Positions 40,021 to 48,356 of a stretch of DNA of 64,000 bases are shown one piece after another. The stretch's first letter is position 1. Each line of letters opens with the position of its first letter. The position numbers were made by a program, and so were the translations under genes. The stretch is from Kofleriaceae bacterium (lineage in GTDB: Bacteria; Myxococcota_A; Polyangia; Haliangiales; Haliangiaceae), in assembly GCA_020633495.1 (NCBI GenBank), contig JACKDR010000022.1, positions 1 to 64,000 on the forward strand, in the 5' to 3' direction. The notes below the pieces were generated by a model that did not search any database, was not told the DNA's origin, and was given only the letters and a program-made list of their open reading frames with translations.

Positions 40021-40806
40021 CTACGCCAGCGGCTGCGGGCTGAACCGGCGCGTGAACCAGGTCGCCAGCCCGATCGCGCGATCCGCGAGCGCGTAGGCCG
40101 GCGGGTAGACGACCCGGGGCTCGCCGCGGTCGAGGGCGCGCACCACCAGCTGGGCCAGCCGGTCGGGGTCGCCGGTCGGGATCAGCCGGGCCAGGCGCGA
40201 CGTCGGCACCTGGGCCTTGGCGTTGCGCTCGAGCGCCGACTCGACCGGGCCCGGGTACACGGTGACGACGTGGACGCCGCTGCCGGCGAGCTCGAGGTGC
40301 ACGTTCTCCGACGCCATCGCGAGCCCCGCCTTGCTGCCGCCGTAGAAGGCGCAGCCGCGCAGCGGCACCCGGCCCGCCATGCTCGAGACGTTGACGATCG
40401 CGCCGGCGCCGCGCGCCACCATCGCCGGCGCGGTCAGGTTCATCAGCCGCATCGGGCTGATCAGGTCGACGTCGAGGATGCGCTGGCCCAGCGCCCACGG
40501 CGTCGCCGCGAGGGTGCGCACGTCCATGATGCCGGCGCAGTTGACCAGCAGGTCGACCGGGCCGTGGGCCGCGACCAGCGCGGCGTGGGCGGCCTCGAGG
40601 TCGGCGGGCCGCGACAGGTCCCACTGCCAGGTCGACGCCCGCGCGCCCAGCGGCGCCGCGACCCGGGCCAGGCCGTCGCCGTCGACGTCGGTGAGGGCGA
40701 GGTGGGCGCCGGCGTGGTGGCTCGACAGCGCGCGGGCCAGCGCGGCGCCGATGGCGCCCGCGGCGCCGGTGATCAGGATCAGGCCAGGGGCAGGGCGAGG
40801 AGCCAT
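40021..40806 (-). CDS. Short-chain dehydrogenase/reductase (SDR)
   Basis: This 261-aa classical SDR has the cofactor loop TGAAGAIG (13-20), LVNCAG (NNAG variant), the catalytic serine pair (VNVSS) and the Y155-x3-K159 pair in FYGGSKAG. A C-terminal extension ends in WFTRRFSP, which might touch the membrane. It lies 27 bases downstream of the DcrB-like gene on the same strand, so it may be cotranscribed with the unusual cluster at 40834-45380, but it could be unrelated. Confidence 0.88.
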   Translation of the reverse strand: MAPRPAPGLILITGAAGAIGAALARALSSHHAGAHLALTDVDGDGLARVAAPLGARASTWQWDLSRPADLEAAHAALVAAHGPVDLLVNCAGIMDVRTLAATPWALGQRILDVDLISPMRLMNLTAPAMVARGAGAIVNVSSMAGRVPLRGCAFYGGSKAGLAMASENVHLELAGSGVHVVTVYPGPVESALERNAKAQVPTSRLARLIPTGDPDRLAQLVVRALDRGEPRVVYPPAYALADRAIGLATWFTRRFSPQPLA

Positions 40807-40833
40807 GGCCGCATCGTCGCGCCGCGGCCGGTC

Positions 40834-41688
40834 CTAGTCCACCCACGGCAGCAGCGCCGAGACGGCCTCGCGCGACGGCGCGCCGGGCATTGCGATGGGC
40901 TCGATCGACTCGAGCAGCGCGTGGAGGGCCGGCAGGTGCGCGTCGTCGACGCCGCCGGCCAGGCGGACGCCGTAGGCGAACTGCGCGTCGAACAGGAAGA
41001 CCAGGTGGGTGCGCCGCGCGCCGCTGTCGAGGGTGTGGCGCGTGCCCGCGAGGCCGACCGTGGTGTGACACGGCGTCGTCGTGATCGTGGCGGCGGCGCG
41101 CTGGCGCGGACCGCCGCAGAGCAGCTCGAGCGTGGACTCGGCCAGCTCGGGGTGCCGCGGCAGGGCGGCGGCGACGTGGAGGCGCGCCGGGTCGCGCTCG
41201 TCGGGCGGCGCCAGGTGGGCGCTGAACGCCTCGGCGGTGATCCGCCACCCCGAGGGCGGCGCGAAGCGGTAGCGGCGGCGCCGGACCCGCCCCAGCAGGT
41301 GAGCGTCGCGGCGCAGCAGGGTGCGGACGACCGCGCGCAGCGCGCCGTGGCGCTCGGCGCCGACCGAGACGCTGGTGAGCTGCGCGTAGTGATCGTCGAG
41401 CAGGACGAAGCCGGCGTGCAGCTCGACGTCCGCGCCGTCGATCGCGCCGCGTCGCCGGTGCAGCTCGGTGAGCTCGCCCTCGTCGGTGACGCCGTGCTCG
41501 ACCTCGGTCGCCGCGGCGTCGACGAACCCGGCCGGCGCGCCGATCCCGGCGACGAGGTCGGCGGTGCTGGCGATCGGACGCAGCCGCTCGATGTACTGGA
41601 TCGACCCCGAGCCCGGTGGCCCGGGCGGCACCAGCTGGAAGCCCCGCGGCGCGGCGATGCGCGCCCAGCCGGCCGGGATCGGGATCAC
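40834..41688 (-). CDS. Two-lobed DcrB/PsbP-like protein A (possible effector chaperone)
   Basis: This 284-aa protein has two similar halves, each starting with a 'PxGW' turn (IPAGWARIAAPRGF and RFAPPSGWRI) and ending with strands and a helix (HLVFLFDAQFAYGVRL...LHALLESIEP). It ends in LPWVD. This pattern resembles DcrB/DUF1795 (Eag chaperone) folds; the assignment is from pattern only. It shares RRRRYxFxPPxGWR, an xVT.EGE..EL.RRR segment and the C-terminal W(V/A)D with the protein at 42448-43344, so they are paralogs. The GTG start overlaps the stop of the hydrophobic protein gene upstream (GTGA), implying the two proteins work as a pair. Confidence 0.7.
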   Translation of the reverse strand: MIPIPAGWARIAAPRGFQLVPPGPPGSGSIQYIERLRPIASTADLVAGIGAPAGFVDAAATEVEHGVTDEGELTELHRRRGAIDGADVELHAGFVLLDDHYAQLTSVSVGAERHGALRAVVRTLLRRDAHLLGRVRRRRYRFAPPSGWRITAEAFSAHLAPPDERDPARLHVAAALPRHPELAESTLELLCGGPRQRAAATITTTPCHTTVGLAGTRHTLDSGARRTHLVFLFDAQFAYGVRLAGGVDDAHLPALHALLESIEPIAMPGAPSREAVSALLPWVD

Positions 41689-42287
41689 TTGAGCAAGTTC
41701 GCGGCCCAGTTGATGGCCGCGGTCTCGGCGCCCAGGGGCGCCATCGTCATGGCGCCGAGCGCCGCGGTGGTGCCGCCGGCGATCGAGCCGAGGACGCCGC
41801 CGCCGACGGCGTCGTCGACCCAGCTCGCGGCGTGGGTCGAGACGTCGAGCGCGGTGTTGTCCTTGCCGGTGGCGTCGTTGTGGCCGTACAGCGGCGACCG
41901 GCCGAGATCGTCGTCGTCGGCGAGGTGGGCCATGCCGCTCCCGATGCCGAGGCCCGTCGCGGCGGCGCCGGTCACCGCGGCCACCTCGCCCATCATGCCG
42001 GCGGCACCGAGGGCCTCGGCCGTGGTCGCCACGCCGGACACCATCTCGAGGCCACCCCGCAGCCCCTCGGTGACGTCGCCGTGCTCGACGCCCTGGAGCA
42101 CGTCGTGCAGCCCCATCCCCACACCCACGGGGCCGAGGAAATTCATGGCGGGGGCGAGCGGTCCCATGGCCTTGCTGACCGCCGGGATGGACTTGCCGAT
42201 CGGCCCGTTGGCCAGGTCAAGACCGGTGTGAATCGCGCCGGCGATGTCCCAGCCCCAACCGCCACCTTCTTCTGGATTGTCTGACAT
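41685..42287 (-). CDS. Small hydrophobic glycine-zipper protein 1
   Basis: This 200-aa protein is rich in Gly, Ala and Met with several amphipathic or membrane-like segments (about 45-60, 80-115, 160-190) bearing GxxxG spacing, e.g. LGPVGVGMGLHDVL, LEMVSGVATTAEALGAAGMMGEVAAV and GGGVLGSIAGGTTAALGAM. An acidic spacer (ADDDDLG) separates the halves. No signal peptide is present. The composition resembles membrane-inserting parts of injected effectors. GGAGAT precedes the ATG. It is translationally coupled to DcrB-like protein A. The function is not known. Confidence 0.7.
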   Translation of the reverse strand: MSDNPEEGGGWGWDIAGAIHTGLDLANGPIGKSIPAVSKAMGPLAPAMNFLGPVGVGMGLHDVLQGVEHGDVTEGLRGGLEMVSGVATTAEALGAAGMMGEVAAVTGAAATGLGIGSGMAHLADDDDLGRSPLYGHNDATGKDNTALDVSTHAASWVDDAVGGGVLGSIAGGTTAALGAMTMAPLGAETAAINWAANLLK

Positions 42288-42447
42288 CGGTATCTCCGCA
42301 GCCCGGACGGCCGCGAAGACGGAAGCGCCCGAGCGCGGCCGTGACCGGCACGATCCGGCAACCTCCGACCCTGGCCCCGGGCCACCTCGTCGGAGGCGTC
42401 GCCCGGCGCCACCGTCACAGCTGGCGGCCGCGAGGTTCTACCGCTGC

Positions 42448-43344
42448 GTGAGCTCGATCGACTGGATCCCGTGCCTCGATGCCGGCTGGGTGCGGCGCGT
42501 GACCGCCGACGGCGTGATCCTCTACCGGCGCGAGGGGCGCGCCGCCGGCGCCGTGGTGATCCGCCGGGCCCGCCGCCCGGTGACCCGGCTGCGCGACCTG
42601 ATCGCCGCCGCCCGCGGCCGCGGCGGCGACAGCGAGGTGGTCGCGGTCCGACGCCTGGTCACGGTCGAGGGGGAGCACGGCGCCCTCGTCGAGCTGGCGC
42701 GCCGCAGGCACGACGAGACCGGGATGCTGCTGCTCGGCGTCGTCTACGCCGACGACGCCATGGCGACGGTCGACGCGGTGTCCGGCCGACCGGACCTCCA
42801 CGGCGCCTTCCGCGAGGTCGTGACCCACGCGCTGGCGCACTTCCCGCTCGGCCTCGGCAGCCCGCGACGCCGGCGCTACGGCTACGAGCCGCCCGCGGGG
42901 TGGCGGGGCATGCCGGGCTTGCACGGGACCAGCTGGCTGGCCCCGGCGCACCCGCTCGACCCGTCGGCGATCCGCGTCTTCGACGCCCGCCCGGCGCACC
43001 ACCCGGGCGGTGGCGTCATCGCCAAGACCCTGTTCGAGGATCCGCCGGACCCGCTCTCGATCCAGGAGTCGTCGTCGGTGCCGCTGGTGCTGAGCGACGG
43101 CCTGTCCGGGGTCCGCGACCGGGTCCGCGGCATCGCGGCCGACGGCTCCGAGCGGACGATCCACATCGCGACGCTCCTCGACGACCGCGGTCACCAGTAC
43201 AACCTGCGCCTCGAGACCGACGAGATCACGCCAGGGCCCGCGCTGGACGCCTTCGACCGGCTCCTGGCCACCGTCCGGGCGGTGCCCGGGCCGCACGCCG
43301 AGGTCCGCGCGGCGGCGCCGGTCTTCCTGCACTGGGCCGACTGA
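42448..43344 (+). CDS. Two-lobed DcrB/PsbP-like protein B
   Basis: This 298-aa paralog of protein A runs in the opposite direction, diverging from the hydrophobic protein gene. It begins IDWIPCLDAGWVRRVTADG, has a mid-point RRRRYGYEPPAGWRG that starts the second lobe, and ends VFLHWAD. The GTG at 42448 is chosen because upstream codons in this frame overlap the divergent gene and are Arg/Pro-rich. It is flanked on both sides by hydrophobic-protein genes. Family assignment is by visual pattern only. Confidence 0.68.
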   Translation: MSSIDWIPCLDAGWVRRVTADGVILYRREGRAAGAVVIRRARRPVTRLRDLIAAARGRGGDSEVVAVRRLVTVEGEHGALVELARRRHDETGMLLLGVVYADDAMATVDAVSGRPDLHGAFREVVTHALAHFPLGLGSPRRRRYGYEPPAGWRGMPGLHGTSWLAPAHPLDPSAIRVFDARPAHHPGGGVIAKTLFEDPPDPLSIQESSSVPLVLSDGLSGVRDRVRGIAADGSERTIHIATLLDDRGHQYNLRLETDEITPGPALDAFDRLLATVRAVPGPHAEVRAAAPVFLHWAD

Positions 43345-43401
43345 GCCGCGTCCGAGCGCGGCGGCGCTCCGCCGCCCGGCGGGACGCCCGGGCCGGCGCG
43401 G

Positions 43402-43935
43402 CTACTCCATCGCCGGTGCCTCGAGCGGCATCGGGTGCTCGACGGTGGTGGTGCCGACGCGGACCGGCGCGCACGATCCGCCCGGCGCGCTCGGATCGAC
43501 GCAGGTCCCGGGGTCGACCGGCTGGACCGCCGGCGTGTCGTCGGGCGCGACGTATCCGGGCTGCTGGTAGGGCTGGTTGCCGGTGAGGTAGCGGAGATCC
43601 TCGCCGACCAGCTGGCCGATGTTGAGCCCCTGCTCGTGGGCGCCGTGGGAGCCGTAGGCGGCCGCCATCGTGCCGTTCCAGAGCAGCTCGGTGGCTCCCA
43701 TGCCGGCGCCGATCAGCGGGATGGCACCGATGCCGTTGGTGACGGCCTCGCCGATGTGGTCCCAGCGCTCGGTGCCCTCGCTGTTGATCGCCTGGTAGGT
43801 GTGCATGCCGGCGCCGAGGAGGCCGGCGGCGGCGCCGGCGTACGGGATCATGCTGTGCCCGGGGAGGCTGGCGATCTCGCCGACGCCGCCCACGGTCTCC
43901 AGTCCAGGCTTGATGTAGTCGTCCCAGGCACCCAT
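43402..43935 (-). CDS. Small hydrophobic glycine-zipper protein 2
   Basis: This 177-aa protein begins MGAWDDYIKPGLETVGGVGEI and contains two hydrophobic Gly-rich segments (about 28-50, MIPYAGAAAGLLGAGMHTYQAI; about 68-95, GIGAIPLIGAGMGATELLWNG) and a Pro-rich tail with two cysteines. GAGGAGAG precedes the ATG. It resembles protein 1 in style rather than in aligned sequence. It follows the 474-aa DcrB-like/DUF6895-like gene with a 20-base gap, giving the same hydrophobic-plus-DcrB pairing as at 40834-42287, with the order reversed. Confidence 0.7.
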   Translation of the reverse strand: MGAWDDYIKPGLETVGGVGEIASLPGHSMIPYAGAAAGLLGAGMHTYQAINSEGTERWDHIGEAVTNGIGAIPLIGAGMGATELLWNGTMAAAYGSHGAHEQGLNIGQLVGEDLRYLTGNQPYQQPGYVAPDDTPAVQPVDPGTCVDPSAPGGSCAPVRVGTTTVEHPMPLEAPAME

Positions 43936-43955
43936 GTGATCTCTCCTCGTGATGG

Positions 43956-45380
43956 TCAGGTGGTGGCCACGTGCGTCGCCAGGGCGATCGCCGCGACGAG
44001 CGTGGGATGAAAGCGGCCCAGCCGGTGGGGGCGGGCGGCCGCGGGCGACGGCAGGAACGACCCGTCGGCGAGCTGCAGCCCGATCAGCCGCGGCCACGTC
44101 GACGGCGGGACGTCGCCGCCGACCCGGTGGAGCGCCATCGCCAACTCGGCGGCGACGTCGGCGTCGCGGCGCGCCAGGAAGCGGTCGATCCAGCGGGGCG
44201 CGGTGGCCCGGACTCGGTCGCCGATCGCCGCCGGCGTGGGGCCCAGCAGCGACAGCCAGAGCACGACGTGGGTGGTCTCGTAGGCGCGCGCGACGGTGAG
44301 GTCGTCGAGGTCGCGCGCCGTGGCGATCCACGAGGCCGCGGCCAGCGCGTCGGCGTCGAGGTGGCGCGACGGCACGCCGATCGCGCGCAGCGCCATCGCC
44401 GTGGCGAGTCGGGGCAGCCACGTCGCCGCGGTCGACGTCTCGTGATCGGCGAGGCGCGCGGCCAGGCGCGGGTGCCGCAGCCCGCGCCGGTGGAAGTGGA
44501 CGTAGGCCGGCGCCAGCGCGACCAGGCGGGCGTCGTGGTCGACGAGGTCGAGCAGCAGGTCGCCGCGGCGCAGCGCGTGCCACGCGCGGTCGAGCAGGCC
44601 GTCGAGCTCGGCCGCCAGCGCCGGGACCCGGCGCCCCAGCCCGGCCGCCGCGGCCAGATCGACGAGGGTCGCGAGCTCGGCCGCGCGCTTGACCAGCGCG
44701 ACCACGTCGGGCACCGGGCGCAGGAACGCCGGCAGCCCGTCGACCAGGAAGCCGATCGCCGCCTGCAGGGCGGTCCCGGCGTCGGCGGTCGGGGCGGCGG
44801 CGGGGCGGTCGACGACGGCCGGCGGGGTCGCGTCGCCCGGATCGAGGAGGTCGTGCAGGGACAGGATCGCGTCGCGCGGCGCGGTCGGGCGCGCGGTCAC
44901 GAGCGCGGCCAGGATCGCGGCCCGGTGCGGCGCGAGCGGGACGGCGCCGCGCGCGACCGCGATCGTGCCGAGCTCGAGGGTCCGGAACACGACGTGGAGC
45001 CGGTGCTCCACGCCGCGCGGGGTGGCGGCCTCGGAGGCGTAGATCGCCAGGGGCCAGCCGGTCGTGGTGTACGCGTCGAACGCCTCGGTGACGGTGACGG
45101 TCGCGCCGGCGGGCGCGTCGCGGTGGGCGCACCCCGCCGACCACGACCAGACGTCCTCGGGCAGCGCCTCGAGCGGCGGCACGGCGAGCGTGACCCCGGC
45201 CGCCACGGTGGCGAGCAGGGCGCCCCGTTGGCGGCCGCGCGCCCACGACGCCGGCAGCTCGAGCTCGAGGTCGGCCGCGTCGCCTCGGAGCTCGACGACC
45301 CGGGGCGGCGCGGACCCGGCGGCGGGCGGGCGAGCGGAGGACGGCGTGCGGTCGGGGCGGCCGCGGCGGGGCGAGGGCAT
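43956..45380 (-). CDS. DcrB-like domain fused to DUF6895-like helical domain
   Basis: This 474-aa protein has an N-terminal lobe (about 25-165; LELELPASWARG…HRLHVVFRTLELGTIAVARG…HRAAILAALVTARP) like the lobes of DcrB-like proteins A and B. Its C-terminal half (about 200-474) is helical with SLLGPTPAAIGDRVRATAPRW, ARRDADVAAELAMALHRVGG, LIGLQLADGSFLP and FHPTLVAAIALATHV, which recalls the uncharacterised DUF6895 found mostly in actinobacteria. The N-terminal 22 residues look disordered. No RBS is obvious. Confidence 0.65.
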   Translation of the reverse strand: MPSPRRGRPDRTPSSARPPAAGSAPPRVVELRGDAADLELELPASWARGRQRGALLATVAAGVTLAVPPLEALPEDVWSWSAGCAHRDAPAGATVTVTEAFDAYTTTGWPLAIYASEAATPRGVEHRLHVVFRTLELGTIAVARGAVPLAPHRAAILAALVTARPTAPRDAILSLHDLLDPGDATPPAVVDRPAAAPTADAGTALQAAIGFLVDGLPAFLRPVPDVVALVKRAAELATLVDLAAAAGLGRRVPALAAELDGLLDRAWHALRRGDLLLDLVDHDARLVALAPAYVHFHRRGLRHPRLAARLADHETSTAATWLPRLATAMALRAIGVPSRHLDADALAAASWIATARDLDDLTVARAYETTHVVLWLSLLGPTPAAIGDRVRATAPRWIDRFLARRDADVAAELAMALHRVGGDVPPSTWPRLIGLQLADGSFLPSPAAARPHRLGRFHPTLVAAIALATHVATT

Positions 45381-45491
45381 GGTCGTGACGCGTCGCGCCG
45401 CACCGGCGGCACGTCGGGATAGAGCACGACCGGCGCCGAGCGTTACGGCGCCGCCCGGGGATCCGCCGCGGCGGCGCGCGGCGGGCGCGGC

Positions 45492-46115
45492 TCAGAAGCC
45501 GACGAAGACGCCGGTCGTGGCCTCGCCGATGCCGATCGCCAGGCTCGGCGACGAGGTCGGCGCGTGGATCGTCGCGCCACCCTCGAGCAGGAGCCCGAAG
45601 TTGTCGCCGATGTGGGCGCGCACGCCGATCCGCGTCGACGCCGCGAAGAAGCCCGCGGTCATGAAGAAGGTGCGGTGCGCCAAGGTCAGCTCGACCTGGC
45701 CCCAGCGCTTGCCCACCGACGCGCTGACCGTGACCGCGGCGCCGGAGTCGCCGCCGTCCTGGACCTCCTCGCCGAGCGCCGACACCAGCGTCACCGCGTA
45801 GCCGGCGCCGACGCCGAGCGCGAGCCCGAGCGGATCCTGGTCGCTGTGCAGCAGGCCGACCCGGCCCTCGACGAACGAGTTCCAGACCTCGTTCTGGCCC
45901 AGCACCTCGACCCGATCGGTCACGCCGATCGCGCCGTGCAGGACGGTGTTGGCCTCGCCGAGCTGCGACGCGGCGAGGCCGGCGGCGAGCTCGACCCGGC
46001 CGGCGCGCAGCGTGTCCGCCGGCCGGACCGCGGAGTAGGTCCCGCACCCGGCGGCCACCGCGCCGAGCGCGCAGCCAGCGGCGACGACGACGGCGACGCG
46101 ACCAGGCCGCGACAT
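45492..46115 (-). CDS. Lipoprotein with beta-barrel-like sequence
   Basis: This 207-aa protein has a lipobox ending AVAAGC (Cys24) and then alternating strands (RVELAAGLAAS, GLALGVGAGYAVTLVSA, VTVSASVGKRWGQVELTLAHRTFF) ending in VFVGF, so an outer-membrane location is likely. A GTG at 46124 that overlaps the CoA-transferase stop is an alternative start. No family is recognised. Confidence 0.72.
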   Translation of the reverse strand: MSRPGRVAVVVAAGCALGAVAAGCGTYSAVRPADTLRAGRVELAAGLAASQLGEANTVLHGAIGVTDRVEVLGQNEVWNSFVEGRVGLLHSDQDPLGLALGVGAGYAVTLVSALGEEVQDGGDSGAAVTVSASVGKRWGQVELTLAHRTFFMTAGFFAASTRIGVRAHIGDNFGLLLEGGATIHAPTSSPSLAIGIGEATTGVFVGF

Positions 46116-46120
46116 CGCGG

Positions 46121-46780
46121 TCACACCTTCATCTCGGGGACGTCGCCGTCGACCTGCAAGGGCGCGCCGGTGGCGGCGACGATGTCGTCGACGGACACGC
46201 CGGGCGCGCGCTCGCGCAGGCGCAGCCCGGTCGGGGTCACGTCGATCACCGCGAGGTCGCTGACGATCGTGTGGACGCAGGCGACGCCGGTCAGCGGCAG
46301 CGTGCAGTCCGGGATGATCTTGGGCTCGCCGGTCTTGGTCGTGTGATCCATCATGACGATCACGCGCCGCGACCCCGCGACCAGGTCCATCGCGCCGCCC
46401 ATGCCCTTGACCATCTTGCCGGGGATCATCCAGTTGGCGAGGTCGCCGCGGGCCGAGACCTCCATCGCGCCCAGGACGCTGACGTCGACGTGGCCGCCGC
46501 GGATCATCGCGAACGACTCGGCCGAGTCGAAGAACGCCGAGCCCGCGATCGCGGTGACGGTCTGCTTGCCGGCGTTGATCAGGTCGGCGTCCTCGTCGCC
46601 CTCGAGCGGGAACGGCCCGATGCCGAGCATGCCGTTCTCGCTCTGCAGGACGACGTCGATGCCGTCGGGGATGAAGTTGGCGACCAGGGTCGGCATGCCG
46701 ATGCCGAGGTTGACGTAGAAGCCATCCTGCAGCTCGGCGGCGACGCGGCGGGCGATCTGTTCACGCTCGAGGCGAGGCAT
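46121..46780 (-). CDS. scoB: CoA transferase subunit B (SCOT type)
   Basis: This 219-aa subunit carries the catalytic glutamate, Glu48 in LQSENGMLG. NLGIGMPTLVANF, GGAMDLVAG and MMDHTTKTG are typical of succinyl-CoA:3-ketoacid or acetoacetate/butyrate CoA transferases. It works with subunit A encoded just upstream. It would activate acetoacetate or other short acids for the thiolase operon at 25604. Confidence 0.92.
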   Translation of the reverse strand: MPRLEREQIARRVAAELQDGFYVNLGIGMPTLVANFIPDGIDVVLQSENGMLGIGPFPLEGDEDADLINAGKQTVTAIAGSAFFDSAESFAMIRGGHVDVSVLGAMEVSARGDLANWMIPGKMVKGMGGAMDLVAGSRRVIVMMDHTTKTGEPKIIPDCTLPLTGVACVHTIVSDLAVIDVTPTGLRLRERAPGVSVDDIVAATGAPLQVDGDVPEMKV

Positions 46781-46837
46781 GGGTTCCTCCGGCGGTGAGG
46801 GTGAGGGCGAGGGCAGGGGCGGACGCGGCGCGGTGGC

Positions 46838-47539
46838 TCATGACGCCCGCTTGCGCACCGTGCGCTGCTCGATCGGCTTGACGTAGTCGACGCCCTGGAA
46901 GATGCGCTGGACGTAGATCGACGGCGTGTGGATCTGGTCGGGATCGAGGCTGCCCACCGGGACCAGCTCCTCGACCTCGGCGATCGTGATCCGCCCGGCC
47001 GCCGCCATCAGCGGGTTGAAGTTGCGCGAGGTCTTGCGGAACACCAGGTTGCCCCAGGCGTCGCCCTTCCAGGCCTTGACGATCGCGACGTCGCCGCGCA
47101 GCGCGTGCTCAAGGACGCACGCCTTGCCACCGATCTCGCGGGTCTCCTTGCCCTCGGCGACCTTGGTGCCGTAGCCGGTGGGCGTGAAGAACGCCTCGAT
47201 GCCGGCGCCACCGGCGCGGATGCGCTCGGCCAGCGTGCCCTGCGGGCACAGCTCGACCTCGAGCTGGCCGCCGAGGAACTGCTGCTCGAAGATCTTGTTC
47301 TCGCCGACGTACGACGAGATCATCTTCTTGACCTGGCCCTGGGCCAGCAGCACGCCGAGGCCCTTGTCGGTGGTGCCGCAGTTGTTGCTGATGATCGTCA
47401 GCCCCATCAGCTTGCGGCGGGCCAGCTCGCGGATGCAGTTCTCGGGGTTGCCCGACAGGCCGAACCCGCCGGAGAGGATCACGGCCCCGTCGGTGACGTC
47501 GTGCAACGCCGCCTGGGCGTCGGGGTAGACCTTCTTCAT
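46838..47539 (-). CDS. scoA: CoA transferase subunit A (SCOT type)
   Basis: This 233-aa subunit has GGFGLSGNPENCI near the N-terminus, ISNNCGTTDKGLGVLL, SYVGENKIFE and FTPTGYGT. It pairs with scoB, 57 bases downstream. A promoter-like TTGACA sits only about 35 bases before the ATG and there is no Shine-Dalgarno sequence, so its mRNA may be nearly leaderless. Confidence 0.92.
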   Translation of the reverse strand: MKKVYPDAQAALHDVTDGAVILSGGFGLSGNPENCIRELARRKLMGLTIISNNCGTTDKGLGVLLAQGQVKKMISSYVGENKIFEQQFLGGQLEVELCPQGTLAERIRAGGAGIEAFFTPTGYGTKVAEGKETREIGGKACVLEHALRGDVAIVKAWKGDAWGNLVFRKTSRNFNPLMAAAGRITIAEVEELVPVGSLDPDQIHTPSIYVQRIFQGVDYVKPIEQRTVRKRAS

Positions 47540-47548
47540 CGCGGGCGA

Positions 47549-47577
47549 TCGTTAGGCCCCGTTGCCGGCGCTGTCAA
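47549..47577 (-). promoter_or_regulatory. Possible promoter of scoAB, leaderless type
   Basis: On the minus strand TTGACA (47572-47577), a 17-bp spacer and TAACGA (47549-47554) end 9 bases before the ATG at 47539. Transcription would start at or next to the start codon. Confidence 0.4.
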
Positions 47578-47603
47578 CGCGCGGGCTGGACTACGCTGAC
47601 CCC

Positions 47604-48356
47604 ATGGCGCTGATCACGCTGATCACCGACTTCGGCACCGCCGACGGCTACGTCGGCGCGATGAAGGGCGTCATCCACCGCCTGGCGCCCGGCACCACCG
47701 TCGTCGACGTCGCCCATGACGTGCCGCGGCACGACGTCGCGCACGCGGCGTGGGTGGTCGCGACCGCGGCGCGCGAGTTCCCGGTCGGCACGATCCACGT
47801 CGTCGTCGTCGATCCCGGCGTCGGTGGCGCCCGCGCCGAGGTCGTCGTCGCCGCCGACGGCCACCGCTACGTCGGCCCCGACAACGGCGTCTTCGCCCAC
47901 GTCACCCGCACCGGCCTCGACGGCAGCTGGGCGATCACGTCGACCGCGTTCCGGCTACCCGACGCGGCGCCCACGTTCCACGGCCGCGACGTCTTCGCGC
48001 CGGCGGCGGCGGCGCTGGCCCGCGACCTGCCGCCGCGCCTCGCCGGTCCGGCGACCTGCCTGGCCGGCGCGCTGCCGTGGCCGCCGCCCGCCGACGGCCG
48101 CGGCCACGTCATCCACGTCGACGTCTTCGGCAACCTGATCACCGACCTGGTCGCGCCCGCGGCGGCGACCGGCGCGGTCCGCATCCACGGCCGCACCGTG
48201 ACGATCCACCGCACCTTCGCCGACGTCGAGCGCGGCGCGCTGGTCGCGTACCCCGGTTCGTCGGGCACCCTCGAGGTCGCGATCCGCGAGGGCGACGCCG
48301 CGACCGCGCTCGGGGTCCGTCGCGGCGACGAGGCGGCGTGGGAGCCGTCGCGGTGA
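47604..48356 (+). CDS. SAM hydroxide adenosyltransferase family protein (DUF62)
   Basis: This 250-aa protein belongs to the SAM hydroxide adenosyltransferase family, related to fluorinase, which splits S-adenosylmethionine into adenosine and methionine. Motifs are ITDFGTADGYVGAMKG (7-22), VVVDPGVGGAR, YVGPDNGVF and HVDVFGNLITDL. The fluorinase-type extra loop is not evident. The ATG at 47604 starts the family motif at the usual place. Its stop overlaps the next gene's GTG (GTGA). Confidence 0.88.
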   Translation: MALITLITDFGTADGYVGAMKGVIHRLAPGTTVVDVAHDVPRHDVAHAAWVVATAAREFPVGTIHVVVVDPGVGGARAEVVVAADGHRYVGPDNGVFAHVTRTGLDGSWAITSTAFRLPDAAPTFHGRDVFAPAAAALARDLPPRLAGPATCLAGALPWPPPADGRGHVIHVDVFGNLITDLVAPAAATGAVRIHGRTVTIHRTFADVERGALVAYPGSSGTLEVAIREGDAATALGVRRGDEAAWEPSR

